Origin: Empedobacter stercoris
GTDB taxonomy: Bacteria > Bacteroidota > Bacteroidia > Flavobacteriales > Weeksellaceae
Reading direction: 5' to 3' (one strand)
Length of the DNA stretch: 64,000 nucleotides
Assembly (NCBI RefSeq): GCF_965137335.1
Contig: NZ_CBCRZD010000016.1
Under the pieces are notes generated by a model. The model was not told where the DNA came from. It was given only the letters and a program-made list of their open reading frames with translations, and did not search any database. Made by a program: the position numbers and the translations under genes. Below are positions 52,045 to 60,724 of the stretch, one piece after another. Positions within the stretch are counted from its first letter, which is position 1, and each line of letters starts with the position of its first letter.

Positions 52045-53208
52045 ATGACTAGAATTGAATATTTAGTAGCACATCCGTACGAAGTTGAGAAATCGGACAT
52101 TCCTCTTCTAAAAAAAGAAGTGGAAAAATATCCTTATTTTTATACTTTACGTGCTTTGTTACTTTATGGTTTAAAAAAAGAAAATCATCCATCTTTTGAA
52201 GATTATTTAAACAAAACATCAATTCAAAGTAGTAATCGTGTCGATTTATATCATTACATCAATTCTGAACCAATAAAAAAAGAAACAGAAACAATCCCTT
52301 TGATTATTGAAGACGAAAAAGTGGAAGAATTAATTGAAAATAAAATCAATTCTGAAGTTAGTTCAGATGAATCTACAGCTAAAATTGTTGAGCAAAACAA
52401 CGATACAACCGAAGTAACTGATGAGAATATAGAAGAAAATAGAGAGCAATTTGTCAATAATACTGAAATCATTTCTAAAGATAATTCCGACGATGTCAAT
52501 GAAGATATTGTTGATGAAATGATTGAAAATGATACCGAAGAATCTGAATTGAGAACAGATCATGTGGTTGATATTATTTCGGAAGATGAACTAAACGAAG
52601 TCGCTGAAATCACAAACGAAGTGGTAGAAATTTCGACTTCTAAAGAAGATAAAACTTCAATAAATGATATTGCAAATGCTGTACAACATACTTCTGAAAT
52701 AGAACTAATTGAAAATAATTCTGTCAAAAATGAGGTAGAAATTTTAGCTGAAACAATCGAAGTTATCGAAGAATCGAAACCAGAGGTAAATGATCAGAAA
52801 GTTCAAATTGGAGAAAATAATAACTCAGAATCAACGTTTTCTTTTACCGATTGGTTAAAAAAAGTTCCTTCTCAATCAAAAACTCAAAAAGAGATTGAAG
52901 AAGAACAAGAAATTGCTGAACGAGAAATAAAATATAAGTTGATTGACGACTTTTTGGAAAAAAATCCAAAAATCGTTCCGATGAAAAAAACAGATATTAC
53001 GCCAGCTAATACCCCATCAAATTTTGTTCAAAACACAGAAGAATATTCGGATTTGATGACCGAAACCTTGGCTCAAATTTACATTGAGCAAAAAAAATAT
53101 GATAAGGCAATTAAAGCTTATAAGATATTAATTTTGAAATATCCAGAAAAAAATAGTTTATTTGCAAATCGAATTAAAGAAATTGAAAATTTAAAAAACT
53201 CTAAATAA
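52045..53208 (+). CDS. Acidic TPR-containing hypothetical protein
   Basis: A 387-residue soluble protein. About 90-270 is very rich in Glu/Asp/Asn/Ile/Val and low in complexity; the C-terminus (TETLAQIYIEQKKYDKAIKA then YKILILKYPEKN) is a TPR pair. It lies 4 bp before secG in the conserved cluster. A protein-binding or scaffold role is likely; nothing more specific can be said. Confidence 0.78.
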   Translation: MTRIEYLVAHPYEVEKSDIPLLKKEVEKYPYFYTLRALLLYGLKKENHPSFEDYLNKTSIQSSNRVDLYHYINSEPIKKETETIPLIIEDEKVEELIENKINSEVSSDESTAKIVEQNNDTTEVTDENIEENREQFVNNTEIISKDNSDDVNEDIVDEMIENDTEESELRTDHVVDIISEDELNEVAEITNEVVEISTSKEDKTSINDIANAVQHTSEIELIENNSVKNEVEILAETIEVIEESKPEVNDQKVQIGENNNSESTFSFTDWLKKVPSQSKTQKEIEEEQEIAEREIKYKLIDDFLEKNPKIVPMKKTDITPANTPSNFVQNTEEYSDLMTETLAQIYIEQKKYDKAIKAYKILILKYPEKNSLFANRIKEIENLKNSK

Positions 53209-53212
53209 TAAA

Positions 53213-53563
53213 ATGGGACTATTTCAGTTTTTCATGATTATGATCATGATTTTATGTATATTATTAGTATTAATTGTATTATCTCAAAACCCTAAAGGAG
53301 GTGGATTATCTTCTACTTTTGGTGGCGGAGGAGGAAGCCAAATGTTTGGAGTTCAAAGAACAAATAAATTCTTAGACAATACAACTTGGGGATTATTTAT
53401 CGCTGTTATTGTTTTAATAATTGGAGCAGGAATTACACACGAGAATCCAAATGCAATAAAACCTATTAAACCAAATGTAACGGCACCAGCTAATAATTTA
53501 CCAACGCAACCAACACAAGACGGAGCAAGTCAAAATCAATTACCAGCTCAACCAGTGAAGTAA
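53213..53563 (+). CDS. secG: Preprotein translocase subunit SecG
   Basis: A 116-residue protein with two membrane spans (about 1-25 and 57-75), the SecG motif LSQNPKGGGLSSTFGG plus GGSQMFGVQ, and a Pro/Gln-rich tail. It is an accessory of SecYE. Last gene of the cluster, with a strong terminator. Confidence 0.95.
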   Translation: MGLFQFFMIMIMILCILLVLIVLSQNPKGGGLSSTFGGGGGSQMFGVQRTNKFLDNTTWGLFIAVIVLIIGAGITHENPNAIKPIKPNVTAPANNLPTQPTQDGASQNQLPAQPVK

Positions 53564-53588
53564 TTTTTTTTTAGAAAAAACATAGATC

Positions 53589-53622
53589 AAAAAGCGAATC
53601 AGATAACTGATTCGCTTTTTTT
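53589..53622 (+). terminator. Terminator of secG
   Basis: AAAAGCGAATCAG/CTGATTCGCTTTT stem with T run, 26 bp after the stop. Confidence 0.85.
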
Positions 53623-53669
53623 TACTTCAAATTAAATTATTATTCTTAATTTAGTTTTAAACATTCAAT

Positions 53670-54092
53670 ATGAAGCACTATTACTTTCTTATAATATTAA
53701 TATCTATTTTTTTTATTGGTTGCGGACAACAAAAGGTTTTAAAAACAATTTCTAAAGATGAATTAAATGTTTTTAGAATTGCTTTTGACAGAAATGGCTG
53801 TAAAAATGAAATTAACGTTTTCACAAACATGAAAGATTTTGACACGTTTCAAAAATCATTAATTGTTCCTGGAGAAAGAAATTCGCCTTTAGAAATTATA
53901 GACTTTACAACCAAAAATGTAGCCGTTATTTGTAAAGCAGATATTGAACGTTATGAAATCTTAGAGTTAAAAAATGTTTCTAAAAAAAACATTTTAAAAT
54001 TAGAGAAAATTAAAGATGAAGCTGACAAATCTGTCAACTTATTATTTATAGAAATTCCAAAAGAAATTAATTATTTAACACTTGAATATTAA
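53670..54092 (+). CDS. Small hypothetical lipoprotein
   Basis: A 140-residue lipoprotein (signal MKHYYFLIILISIFFIGC, Cys18) with no recognised domain. It is AT-rich and lies 6 bp before the next gene, so both are probably co-transcribed. Confidence 0.6.
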   Translation: MKHYYFLIILISIFFIGCGQQKVLKTISKDELNVFRIAFDRNGCKNEINVFTNMKDFDTFQKSLIVPGERNSPLEIIDFTTKNVAVICKADIERYEILELKNVSKKNILKLEKIKDEADKSVNLLFIEIPKEINYLTLEY

Positions 54093-54098
54093 AAATTT

Positions 54099-56345
54099 AT
54101 GAAATCAAAATTTATTATCTTATCTCTACTTATGGGAGGAACTTCTCTTTTTGCACAAGTTAATCACTGGCAAGAATTGAAGAATAAGAATTATCAACCA
54201 ACCAATTTAGTAGAAAGATCTACTGTTCCAAAAGAATTTAAATTATTTAAATTAGATGTTAGCAGTTTAGTAAACGATTTAAATTCTGTAGCAAATAAGG
54301 GAAGTAATCAACCAAATTTAGTTTACATTCCGAATGAATCGGGTGAATTAACGAAATATCTTGTAGAAGAATCATCAATCATGGCTCCTAAGCTACAAGA
54401 AAAATATAACATGATTAAATCGTATGTTGGAAAATCTGTTGACGGAAAATCTACTATCCGATTTAGTTATTCGCCTTATCATGGTTTAAGTGCAATGATA
54501 AACAAAGGAAATGAAATTTCTTATATCGATGCATACACAGAAGATTTATCTACTTATATTTCTTACAGCAGAAAAAATGTTGATGATAACACAAACTTCG
54601 TCTGTCATACAGATAATGTATATCAACAGAATTTGATCAATCAAATAACAAATGATCTACCAGTAAATAAAATTGCAACCGATGGTAAATTAAGAAAATA
54701 CCGCTTAGCGCTTGCTACGACAATAGAATACTCGAGATATCATTTTAATAGAGCTGGATTAGCAGGAGGAACAGAAGAAGAAAAAAGAGCTGCTGTAATG
54801 TCTGCTATGAATGTAGCAATGACCAGAGTAAATGGTGTTTATGAAAGAGAATTTGGTGTAACAATGGAATTGGTAGAAAACAATGATAAAATTGTTTTTA
54901 TTACTACTGATGAATACACAAACAGTAACGGATCAACTATGTTGGGGCAAAACCAAACTGTTATCGATAGAGAAATTGGTGTAGAGAATTACGATGTAGG
55001 TCATGTCTTTTCAACTGGAGGTGGCGGAGTAGCCTATCTAAAAAGCCCTTGCGGTTCTTATAAAGCTGGTGGAGTTACTGGTTTAAATTCTCCTATCAAC
55101 GATCCTTTTTATATTGATTATGTAGCACATGAAATGGGACATCAATTTGGTGCTCCTCATACTTTCAATAATTCGTGTGGTGGAAATCGTTCTGGAGCAA
55201 CAGCTGTAGAACCTGGAAGTGGAAGCACAATTATGGCTTATGCAGGTATTTGTCCTCCTAATATACAAAACAATAGTGATCCATATTTCTCAACAGTTAG
55301 TGTAAATAACATCTACACTTTTATTACTTCAGCAGCAGGAAGTTGTTCGGTAAACACAGATTCAGGAAATAATGAACCTGTAATTCAAATCGATAAGCTA
55401 TCGTACGGTATACCACATTCTACTGCATTTGTATTAGACGCTAAAGCTACAGATCAAGACGGAGATGCCATCACGTATAACTGGGAACAAATAGATACTC
55501 AAATCGCAACACAACCGCCAGTATCAACTAATACAGCAGGACCTACTTTTAGATCCCTTAATCCTACAACAGAAAGTTATAGATACTTCCCTAATTTAAA
55601 ATCCATCGTTGAAGGAAAGTTAACTTTCGAAACAAATCCAACACCAATGACTTGGGAAGTAATTCCAAGTGTATCTCGTTCGTTAAGATTCTCTATTTTA
55701 GTTAGAGATAATAATCCTAAAGGCGGACAAACAGCACGTGAAAATATTACTTTAAACGTGAAAAATGTTGGACCATTTAAGGTGACTTCTCAATCTGAAA
55801 CAGATCATTGGACACATAATTTACCAGCAACTATTACTTGGGATGTAGCAGGAACTGATGCAAATGGAATTGACACACAAAATGTGAAAATTTTATTATC
55901 TGTAGATGGTGGTAAAAACTTTGATTATGTCTTAGCAGAAACAACACCAAATAATGGTACATACGAATTTACAGTTCCTTCGGATATCCAGTTAACAAAA
56001 GAAGCACGCATTATGATTAAAGCAATTGATAATGTTTTCTTAGCGGTGAATGCTTCAGATTTTGAAATTTCTGATAAATTGGCAACTTCTGAGATCAATT
56101 CAAAAGATTTAGCGACAATTTCTCCAAATCCTTCAAATGGTATTGTTAATGTTAACTTTGCAAAATCAATTATATCAGGAAAAGTTACCGTTGCAGATTT
56201 AACTGGAAAAATAGTTTATGCAAATAACTTAAAATCAGTTAAAGTTCAGCAATTAGATTTAACTAATCTACCAAACGGAGTCTACATTGTTTCTATCGAA
56301 ACTGGAAGTGAACAATTCTCAAAGAAAATTATTATTAAAAAATAA
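54099..56345 (+). CDS. T9SS-exported reprolysin-type (M12B) metalloprotease
   Basis: The 748-residue protein has a signal peptide (cut near LFAQ), a propeptide-like region, a zinc site HEMGHQFGAPH (His344, Glu345, His348, His354) followed by a Met-turn in STIMAYAGIC, then two Ig/fibronectin-like modules and a type A sorting domain (ISPNPSNGIVNVNF to KIIIKK). It belongs to the reprolysin-like family of Bacteroidota, secreted through T9SS, likely degrading host or environmental protein. Terminated by a strong hairpin. Confidence 0.9.
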   Translation: MKSKFIILSLLMGGTSLFAQVNHWQELKNKNYQPTNLVERSTVPKEFKLFKLDVSSLVNDLNSVANKGSNQPNLVYIPNESGELTKYLVEESSIMAPKLQEKYNMIKSYVGKSVDGKSTIRFSYSPYHGLSAMINKGNEISYIDAYTEDLSTYISYSRKNVDDNTNFVCHTDNVYQQNLINQITNDLPVNKIATDGKLRKYRLALATTIEYSRYHFNRAGLAGGTEEEKRAAVMSAMNVAMTRVNGVYEREFGVTMELVENNDKIVFITTDEYTNSNGSTMLGQNQTVIDREIGVENYDVGHVFSTGGGGVAYLKSPCGSYKAGGVTGLNSPINDPFYIDYVAHEMGHQFGAPHTFNNSCGGNRSGATAVEPGSGSTIMAYAGICPPNIQNNSDPYFSTVSVNNIYTFITSAAGSCSVNTDSGNNEPVIQIDKLSYGIPHSTAFVLDAKATDQDGDAITYNWEQIDTQIATQPPVSTNTAGPTFRSLNPTTESYRYFPNLKSIVEGKLTFETNPTPMTWEVIPSVSRSLRFSILVRDNNPKGGQTARENITLNVKNVGPFKVTSQSETDHWTHNLPATITWDVAGTDANGIDTQNVKILLSVDGGKNFDYVLAETTPNNGTYEFTVPSDIQLTKEARIMIKAIDNVFLAVNASDFEISDKLATSEINSKDLATISPNPSNGIVNVNFAKSIISGKVTVADLTGKIVYANNLKSVKVQQLDLTNLPNGVYIVSIETGSEQFSKKIIIKK

Positions 56346-56363
56346 TCGCATATAAAATTGCTT

Positions 56364-56399
56364 AAAATGCCAAGTTGTCATACAACTTGGCATTTTTGT
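56364..56399 (+). terminator. Terminator of the metalloprotease gene
   Basis: AAAATGCCAAGTTG/CAACTTGGCATTTT stem with T run, 19 bp past the stop. Confidence 0.85.
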
Positions 56400-56444
56400 T
56401 TTAAGGAATGAAATTAACTTATCCATAATGGCAGAAATTATGTG

Positions 56445-56460
56445 TTGGCACGTTTTTCGT
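56445..56460 (+). promoter_or_regulatory. Possible sigma-54-like promoter of groES
   Basis: TTGGCACGTTTTTCGT resembles the TGGCAC-N5-TTGC sigma-54 consensus (two mismatches in the TTGC part), about 40 bp upstream of the groES ATG. The remaining upstream region has no clear TAnnTTTG. Tentative. Confidence 0.3.
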
Positions 56461-56499
56461 TTATTTAAAACCATCAATTATTAAAATAAAAATACAAAT

Positions 56500-56778
56500 A
56501 TGTCACAATTAAACATTAAACCATTAGCAGATCGAGTGGTTATTGAGCCTGCTCCTGCAGAAACTAAAACAGCATCAGGAATTATTATCCCAGATTCAGC
56601 AAAAGAGAAACCTCAAGAAGGAATCGTTGTAGCAGTTGGTAATGGTAAAAAAGATGAACCAATAACTGTTGCAATTGGAGACAAAGTTCTTTACGGAAAA
56701 TATTCAGGAACTGAATTAAAATTAGAAGGAAAAGACTATTTAATCATGCGTGAAGCTGATATTTTGGCTATCATCTAA
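56500..56778 (+). CDS. groES: Co-chaperonin GroES
   Basis: A 92-residue 10-kDa chaperonin cap with the typical IKPLADRVVIEPAPAE start and the mobile loop TKTASGIIIPDSAKEKPQEG, then GDKVLYGKYSGTELKLEGK. It caps GroEL. First of the groES-groEL pair. Confidence 0.97.
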   Translation: MSQLNIKPLADRVVIEPAPAETKTASGIIIPDSAKEKPQEGIVVAVGNGKKDEPITVAIGDKVLYGKYSGTELKLEGKDYLIMREADILAII

Positions 56779-56846
56779 ATTTAGTTGTAATTAGTAAAAT
56801 GTATTAAGTACAAAGTAACTTATTTTTTTAATTTTTAATCATATTC

Positions 56847-56877
56847 GACTTAAGACTTAAGACTTAAGACTTAAGAC
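56847..56877. repeat. Heptamer tandem repeat (GACTTAA)4
   Basis: Four GACTTAA units plus GAC fill the groES-groEL gap, beginning 69 bp past the groES stop. The repeats are self-complementary in part (CTTAAG) and could form a weak hairpin. Confidence 0.85.
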
Positions 56878-56894
56878 AACAAAACTTATAAAAA

Positions 56895-58520
56895 ATGGCA
56901 AAAGATATTAAATTCGATATTGAATCAAGAGACGCTTTAAAAAGAGGTGTTGATGCATTAGCAAATGCAGTTAAAGTAACTTTAGGACCAAAAGGTCGTA
57001 ACGTAGTATTAGAAAAATCTTTCGGAGCTCCACACGTAACTAAAGATGGGGTTTCTGTTGCGAAAGAAATCGAATTGGAAGATCCAATCGAAAACTTAGG
57101 TGCTCAAATGGTAAAAGAAGTAGCTTCTAAAACTAACGACGTTGCTGGTGACGGTACAACTACTGCTACAGTTTTAGCGCAAGCTATCGTTCGCGAAGGT
57201 TTGAAAAACGTTGCTGCTGGTGCAAATCCAATGGACTTGAAACGTGGTATCGACAAAGCTGTTACTGGAATCGTTGCAAACTTAAGAGAACAATCACAAG
57301 AAGTTGGTGATTCTTCAGAAAAAATCAAACAAGTTGCTTCTATCTCTGCAAATAACGATGATACAATCGGATCATTAATCGCAGAAGCTTTCTCTAAAGT
57401 AGGAAAAGAAGGTGTTATCACTGTTGAAGAAGCAAAAGGAACTGAAACGTATGTTGACGTTGTAGAAGGTATGCAATTTGACCGTGGATACCAATCGCCT
57501 TACTTCGTTACAAACGCAGATAAAATGATTGCTGAATTAGAGAATCCTTACATCTTATTATGTGAGAAAAAAATCTCTAACTTACAAGAAATCTTACCTC
57601 TATTAGAGCCAGTTGCTCAATCAGGTCGTCCATTTTTAATCATTTCTGAAGAAGTAGAAGGTCAAGCTTTAGCTACTTTAGTGGTTAACCGCTTAAGAGG
57701 TTCATTAAAAATTGCTGCTGTTAAAGCGCCAGGTTTTGGTGATCGTCGTAAAGCAATGTTACAAGATATCGCTATCTTAACAGGTGGTACAGTTATTTCT
57801 GAAGAGCAAGGAATCACGCTAGAAACGGCTACTTTAGAAATGTTAGGAACTGCTGAAAGAGTAGTTATCGACAAAGACAACACAACAGTTGTTAACGGTG
57901 CTGGTGATGCAGAACAAATTAAAACTCGTGTAAACCAAATCAAAGCTCAAATCGAAACAACAACTTCTGATTATGACCGCGAAAAATTACAAGAACGCTT
58001 AGCTAAATTAGCTGGAGGTGTTGCTGTATTATACGTTGGTGCTGCTTCTGAAGTTGAAATGAAAGAAATCAAAGACCGTGTAGACGATGCTTTACATGCA
58101 ACTCGTGCTGCTGTAGAAGAAGGTATCGTTGCTGGTGGTGGTGTTGCTTTTGTTAGAGCTTTAGCTAACTTATCAATCGAAACAACTAATGCTGACGAAG
58201 CTACAGGTGTTAAAATTGTAACGCGCGCTATCGAAGAACCATTACGCCAAATTGTTCACAATGCTGGTGGTGAAGGTTCTGTAGTTGTTGCAAAAGTAAA
58301 AGAAGGAACAGGTGATTTCGGATACAATGCAAAAACTGACGAATATGTAAACATGATCGAAGCTGGAGTGATTGATCCAACTAAAGTTGCTCGTGTTGCA
58401 TTAGAAAACGCTGCTTCTGTTGCTGGTATGTTAATTACTACTGAAGCTGTTGTGACAGAAATTAAAAAAGATGAGCCTGCTATGCCACCAATGGGTGGTG
58501 GAATGCCAGGAATGATGTAA
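56895..58520 (+). CDS. groEL: Chaperonin GroEL
   Basis: A 541-residue 60-kDa chaperonin with standard motifs (VTLGPKGRNVVLEKSFGAP, AGDGTTTATVLAQAI, ending in GGGMPGMM). Full length and co-directional with groES. Codon use looks more GC3-biased than neighbours, as usual for highly expressed genes. Strong terminator follows. Confidence 0.98.
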   Translation: MAKDIKFDIESRDALKRGVDALANAVKVTLGPKGRNVVLEKSFGAPHVTKDGVSVAKEIELEDPIENLGAQMVKEVASKTNDVAGDGTTTATVLAQAIVREGLKNVAAGANPMDLKRGIDKAVTGIVANLREQSQEVGDSSEKIKQVASISANNDDTIGSLIAEAFSKVGKEGVITVEEAKGTETYVDVVEGMQFDRGYQSPYFVTNADKMIAELENPYILLCEKKISNLQEILPLLEPVAQSGRPFLIISEEVEGQALATLVVNRLRGSLKIAAVKAPGFGDRRKAMLQDIAILTGGTVISEEQGITLETATLEMLGTAERVVIDKDNTTVVNGAGDAEQIKTRVNQIKAQIETTTSDYDREKLQERLAKLAGGVAVLYVGAASEVEMKEIKDRVDDALHATRAAVEEGIVAGGGVAFVRALANLSIETTNADEATGVKIVTRAIEEPLRQIVHNAGGEGSVVVAKVKEGTGDFGYNAKTDEYVNMIEAGVIDPTKVARVALENAASVAGMLITTEAVVTEIKKDEPAMPPMGGGMPGMM

Positions 58521-58541
58521 TCATCAACTCATAACAATATC

Positions 58542-58580
58542 AAAACCTTGTCATAGTAATACTTTGACAAGGTTTTTTTT
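58542..58580 (+). terminator. Terminator of groEL
   Basis: AAAACCTTGTCA and TGACAAGGTTTT stem with a T9 run, 22 bp past the groEL stop. Confidence 0.88.
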
Positions 58581-58690
58581 TGATATTTCTTATAAAAAAT
58601 AAGTAACCTTGTTAAGAATTTAGAGCCTTAACAAGACCTTTATTTGATTCCATCATAACATTTATAATAAAAACTGCACTACTTCTTATT

Positions 58691-58748
58691 AAAACCTAAG
58701 CAGGTTTATAGTAAAACCTAAGCAGGTTTATAGTAAAACCTAAGCAGG
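58691..58748. repeat. Three tandem copies of a 22-bp palindromic unit
   Basis: AAAACCTAAGCAGGTTTATA begins each unit (third copy truncated after CAGG). Every unit contains the inverted repeat AACCTAAGCAGGTT with 5-bp arms, and a GC-richer CCTAAGCAGG core. Possibly binding sites for a protein; not linked to a gene. Confidence 0.85.
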
Positions 58749-58943
58749 AGTTGCACAAAAGCTGCACAGGTTTTAATTCAATCCACCTAACCTTATTATT
58801 ATTAGCAACCTAAAACACAGTAAAGTTAAGTCGATTAAACTCTTTAACTCTGCTTATAACTACATAAAAAACTTATCTGTTTCTCTTATATACATAATTA
58901 ACTTATACTGAAAGAGAAGTGTAATGTAAAAATAAACGCATAG

Positions 58944-58976
58944 AAAAAGCCATTCAGAACTCTGAATGGCTTTTTC
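58944..58976 (-). terminator. Terminator of the leucine operon
   Basis: AAAAAGCCATTCAGA/TCTGAATGGCTTTTT stem with A and T runs, 23 bp beyond the leuB stop. Confidence 0.85.
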
Positions 58977-58998
58977 ATTATGTCATAAATAATAAAAA

Positions 58999-60123
58999 CT
59001 ATATAATCGTCGATTTTCCCATCAATACATTTTCAAAATTGAAATATGAATGATGATCATGATCGCTCAATAATATCTTAACAATATAATTTGACACAAC
59101 AGAAGTGGAATAATCACTCGTTTCATCTAAATCTGTAGTTACAATCAAATTATTAATTGCATTTTCAACTGCATTTTCTATTGCTTTTGCACCTTCTTCT
59201 AATCCTAAATAACGCAACATCATTGCTGCACTCAAAATAGAAGCCATCGGATTTGCAATTCCTTTTCCTTTTGCTTGTGGATATGATCCATGAATTGGCT
59301 CGAACAATGCATTTTCTGTCCCAATAGAAGCCGAAGGCAATAAACCTATACTTCCACCAATCACACTTCCTTCGTCTGAAATAATATCACCAAACATATT
59401 CTCAGTCAAAATCACATCAAATTGTTTTGGATTGATGATTAGTTGCATTGCAGCATTATCAACAAACAAAAAATCTAATTCAACTTGAGGATAATCATGG
59501 CTAATATCCATCGCAACTTTTCGCCATAAACGAGAAGTATCCAACACATTTGCTTTATCAACTAATGTAACTTTCTTGCGTCGTTTCATGGCTTCCTGAA
59601 AAGCCAAATGCGTAATTTGCTCGATGTCTTTTCTGTTATACGAACAGGTATCATACGCATGCGAACCATCTTGAGCCGTATATTTTTCACCAAAATATAT
59701 CCCATTAATCAACTCACGAAAAATAACCATGTCCGTACCTTCTATGTATGATCGTTTCAATGGGCTTTTCCCCAACAAAGATTCGTAAGCTTTGATCGGT
59801 CGGATATTTGCAAATAAACCAAGTTCCTTTCTCAGCTTTAACAAACCTTGTTCGGGACGAACTTTAGCGTTCGGATTATTATCATATTTTGGATCTCCAA
59901 TAGAACCGAACAACACTGCATCAGCATTTTTACATAATTGTAATGTTTCGTCAGGCAAAGGATTTCCTGTTTCGTCAATTGCTATAGCTCCAATTAAAGC
60001 TTCCTCAAATTCGAAATTATATTTAAAAAGTTGTTCAACTACATTCAGAACTTTTATTGTTTCCGAAACCACTTCTGGTCCTATTCCATCTCCAGAAAGT
60101 ACTGCTATTTTATGCGTTTTCAT
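58999..60123 (-). CDS. leuB: 3-isopropylmalate dehydrogenase
   Basis: Third enzyme of leucine synthesis, oxidising 3-isopropylmalate with NAD. The 374-residue protein shows AVLSGDGIGPEVVSE, LFGSIGDPKYD, the substrate loop IFRELINGIYFGEK, and NMFGDIISDEGSVIGGSIGLLPSAS with FEPIHGSYPQAKGKGIANP. It overlaps leuD by 14 bp and is last in the operon. Confidence 0.96.
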   Translation of the reverse strand: MKTHKIAVLSGDGIGPEVVSETIKVLNVVEQLFKYNFEFEEALIGAIAIDETGNPLPDETLQLCKNADAVLFGSIGDPKYDNNPNAKVRPEQGLLKLRKELGLFANIRPIKAYESLLGKSPLKRSYIEGTDMVIFRELINGIYFGEKYTAQDGSHAYDTCSYNRKDIEQITHLAFQEAMKRRKKVTLVDKANVLDTSRLWRKVAMDISHDYPQVELDFLFVDNAAMQLIINPKQFDVILTENMFGDIISDEGSVIGGSIGLLPSASIGTENALFEPIHGSYPQAKGKGIANPMASILSAAMMLRYLGLEEGAKAIENAVENAINNLIVTTDLDETSDYSTSVVSNYIVKILLSDHDHHSYFNFENVLMGKSTII

Positions 60124-60712
60124 GTTGCAAAGATTTATGGTTTTGTTCGTAAGTTTCTATTTTATCTTTTTGACTGATTAAAAAATCAATGTCATCATAT
60201 CCATTTAATAAACAGATTTTTTTATATGAATCAACATCAAAGTTGATGGTTTGATCTTGAATTTTTAAGGTTTGTTTTTCTAAATCAATTTCAAATTCTG
60301 TTGAAGGGTTTTGGTCGATGATTTCAAAGATTTGATTTAAAACTTCATCCGAAACAACAATTGGTAAAATCCCATTGTTTAATGCATTTCCTTTAAAGAT
60401 ATCTGCGAAATAACTACTAATCACAACATCAAATCCATAATCCTTGATTGCCCAAGCTGCGTGTTCGCGACTACTTCCACAACCAAAATTTTTACCAGCA
60501 ACTAAAATTTTCCCTTCAAACTTTGTATCATTTAATGGAAAATCATTAATTCTTTCATTCTCTTGATTAAATCGCCAATCTCTGAATAAATTATCTCCAA
60601 AACCTTCTCTGCTAATCGCTTTCAAGAAACGAGCTGGAATAATTTGATCGGTATCTATATTTTCTATTTTAATCGGTACTGCCGATGATTTTAGTTGATT
60701 GATTGAATCCAT
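60110..60712 (-). CDS. leuD: 3-isopropylmalate dehydratase small subunit
   Basis: The 200-residue small subunit pairs with LeuC in the isomerase. Motifs: PIKIENIDTDQIIPARFLK and GKNFGCGSSREHAAWAI, plus NALNNGILPIVVS. Lies between leuC (13 bp) and leuB (overlap). Confidence 0.96.
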   Translation of the reverse strand: MDSINQLKSSAVPIKIENIDTDQIIPARFLKAISREGFGDNLFRDWRFNQENERINDFPLNDTKFEGKILVAGKNFGCGSSREHAAWAIKDYGFDVVISSYFADIFKGNALNNGILPIVVSDEVLNQIFEIIDQNPSTEFEIDLEKQTLKIQDQTINFDVDSYKKICLLNGYDDIDFLISQKDKIETYEQNHKSLQHENA

Positions 60713-60724
60713 CTTGTGTTAATT

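Larger units (their letters stand above)
58521..58998. other. Intergenic region with terminators and 22-bp tandem repeats
   Basis: About 480 bp with no gene seen. Contents: the groEL terminator, AT-rich sequence, three copies of a 22-bp repeat (58691-58748), a near-repeat GTTGCACAAAAGCTGCAC, and the leuB terminator. Confidence 0.85.

Noticed and set aside
58691..58748. CRISPR array
   Set aside because: Repeats are directly tandem with no unique spacers, and no cas gene is present.
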